A DNA stretch of 5,389 bases, taken from NCBI GenBank assembly GCA_019232725.1, contig JAFANK010000148.1, forward strand, positions 1 to 5,389, given 5' to 3'. This stretch comes from Vulcanimicrobiota bacterium. Lineage in GTDB: Bacteria; Vulcanimicrobiota; Vulcanimicrobiia; Eremiobacterales; Eremiobacteraceae. Shown in pieces: positions 5,078 to 5,389 of the stretch. The stretch's first letter is position 1. Every line of letters starts with the position of its first letter. Below the pieces are notes generated by a model. It was not told the DNA's origin and searched no databases. It worked only from the letters and a program-made list of their open reading frames with translations. The position numbers and the translations under genes are program-made.

Positions 5078-5389
5078 TTAAGAAGACCTTAGATTGCTGA
5101 GGTTCCACGCGGCCCCGGTGATCAGGAAGGTCAATGCGAATTCCGACCAACTAAAATGCTCCGCTGGGTGGGCGATGAGGACCGGTATCCAAACCAGGAC
5201 ACCAAAGAGTCCCAGCATCAACGTCAGCAAGCGCAACGCGAGCTGCGCGTAACGGTTGATGAGGATTGCGGCCGCTGCAAGTGCGAATGCGATCGTCGTG
5301 AGCACGGCCCAAAACATTTGGTTTGGCGGTATCCATGTGGGTACTAAGCTCGCAGTCTCACGAAGATAGATCAATTGCGCCAGCGTGAA
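5078..5389 (-). CDS. DoxX-like membrane protein, N-terminus beyond the right edge
   Basis: The frame is open to the right window edge (FTLAQLIYLRE...), so the protein enters already in progress; a TTG at 5374 is an unlikely start. About 103 residues are present. LVPTWIPPNQMFWAVLT matches the DoxX-like family motif in which a conserved 'VP.W.P....W...T' precedes a TM helix. Then come three likely TM segments: TTIAFALAAAAILI, LALRLLTLMLGLFGVLVWIPVL, and the final WSEFALTFLITGAAW, with the familiar AHP..HF.WSE loop before the last helix. Full-length relatives have four TM segments in about 130-150 residues, so roughly one helix is missing at the edge. Members are poorly characterised inner-membrane proteins, some linked to quinone or thiol redox chemistry. 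The C-terminus looks complete (TAA at 5080-5078). Confidence 0.8.
   Translation of the reverse strand, partial: FTLAQLIYLRETASLVPTWIPPNQMFWAVLTTIAFALAAAAILINRYAQLALRLLTLMLGLFGVLVWIPVLIAHPAEHFSWSEFALTFLITGAAWNLSNLRSS

Noticed and set aside
5078..5374. TTG 5374 as the true start of the DoxX-like protein
   Set aside because: The frame is open beyond it to the window edge and the family has another TM helix upstream, so the gene is cut by the edge.

Overview
This window comes from a moderately GC-rich bacterial chromosome. All genes look bacterial: Shine-Dalgarno starts, a classic Rho-independent terminator, and bacterial enzyme and membrane families. The mix is a DoxX-like protein, an aldo/keto reductase, a RibD-C reductase, a PDZ/multi-TM/GAF receptor, and the C-terminal tail of what looks like a large ATPase-type regulator. 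It would suit a soil or environmental lineage, possibly Eremiobacterota/Vulcanimicrobiota-like, but that placement is only an impression. I see no tRNA, rRNA, CRISPR array, insertion sequence or phage gene.

Left half, minus strand. Reading right to left there are a RibD-C/dihydrofolate-reductase-like protein (2435-1887), a six-TM membrane protein of unknown function (1820-1161), an aldo/keto reductase with an intact catalytic tetrad (1144-152), and the first codons of another gene (29-1) that leaves the window. The membrane protein and aldo/keto reductase are 16 bases apart and are probably co-transcribed. The others have short gaps and could belong to the same run.

Centre, plus strand. Divergent from the reductase is a small secreted protein (2514-2873) with a signal peptide and a DUF5666/OB-fold-like domain. 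It is closed by a strong terminator (2899-2928). After it come about 90 bases rich in short symmetric elements. Then follows an arrangement that is easy to miss: a 14-codon leader ORF (3033-3077) with a strong ribosome binding site inside a small hairpin. Its TGA overlaps the GTG start (GTGA) of a 605-residue receptor-like membrane protein with PDZ, about nine TM segments and a GAF-like domain, but no kinase or other output domain.

Right end. The receptor gene ends just after a run of ten G. Its stop codon overlaps, on the opposite strand, the stop of a short gene remnant (about 47 codons, ending at 4888). That remnant looks like only the C-terminal tail of a large LuxR/AfsR/cyclase-type ATPase regulator. 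Beyond it, a DoxX-like membrane protein on the minus strand enters from the right edge and lacks its N-terminus here.

Most of the window is ordinary chromosomal sequence. The parts most worth a second look are the coupled Pro-Pro-stop leader ORF in front of an output-less receptor, and the junction around the G10 tract.
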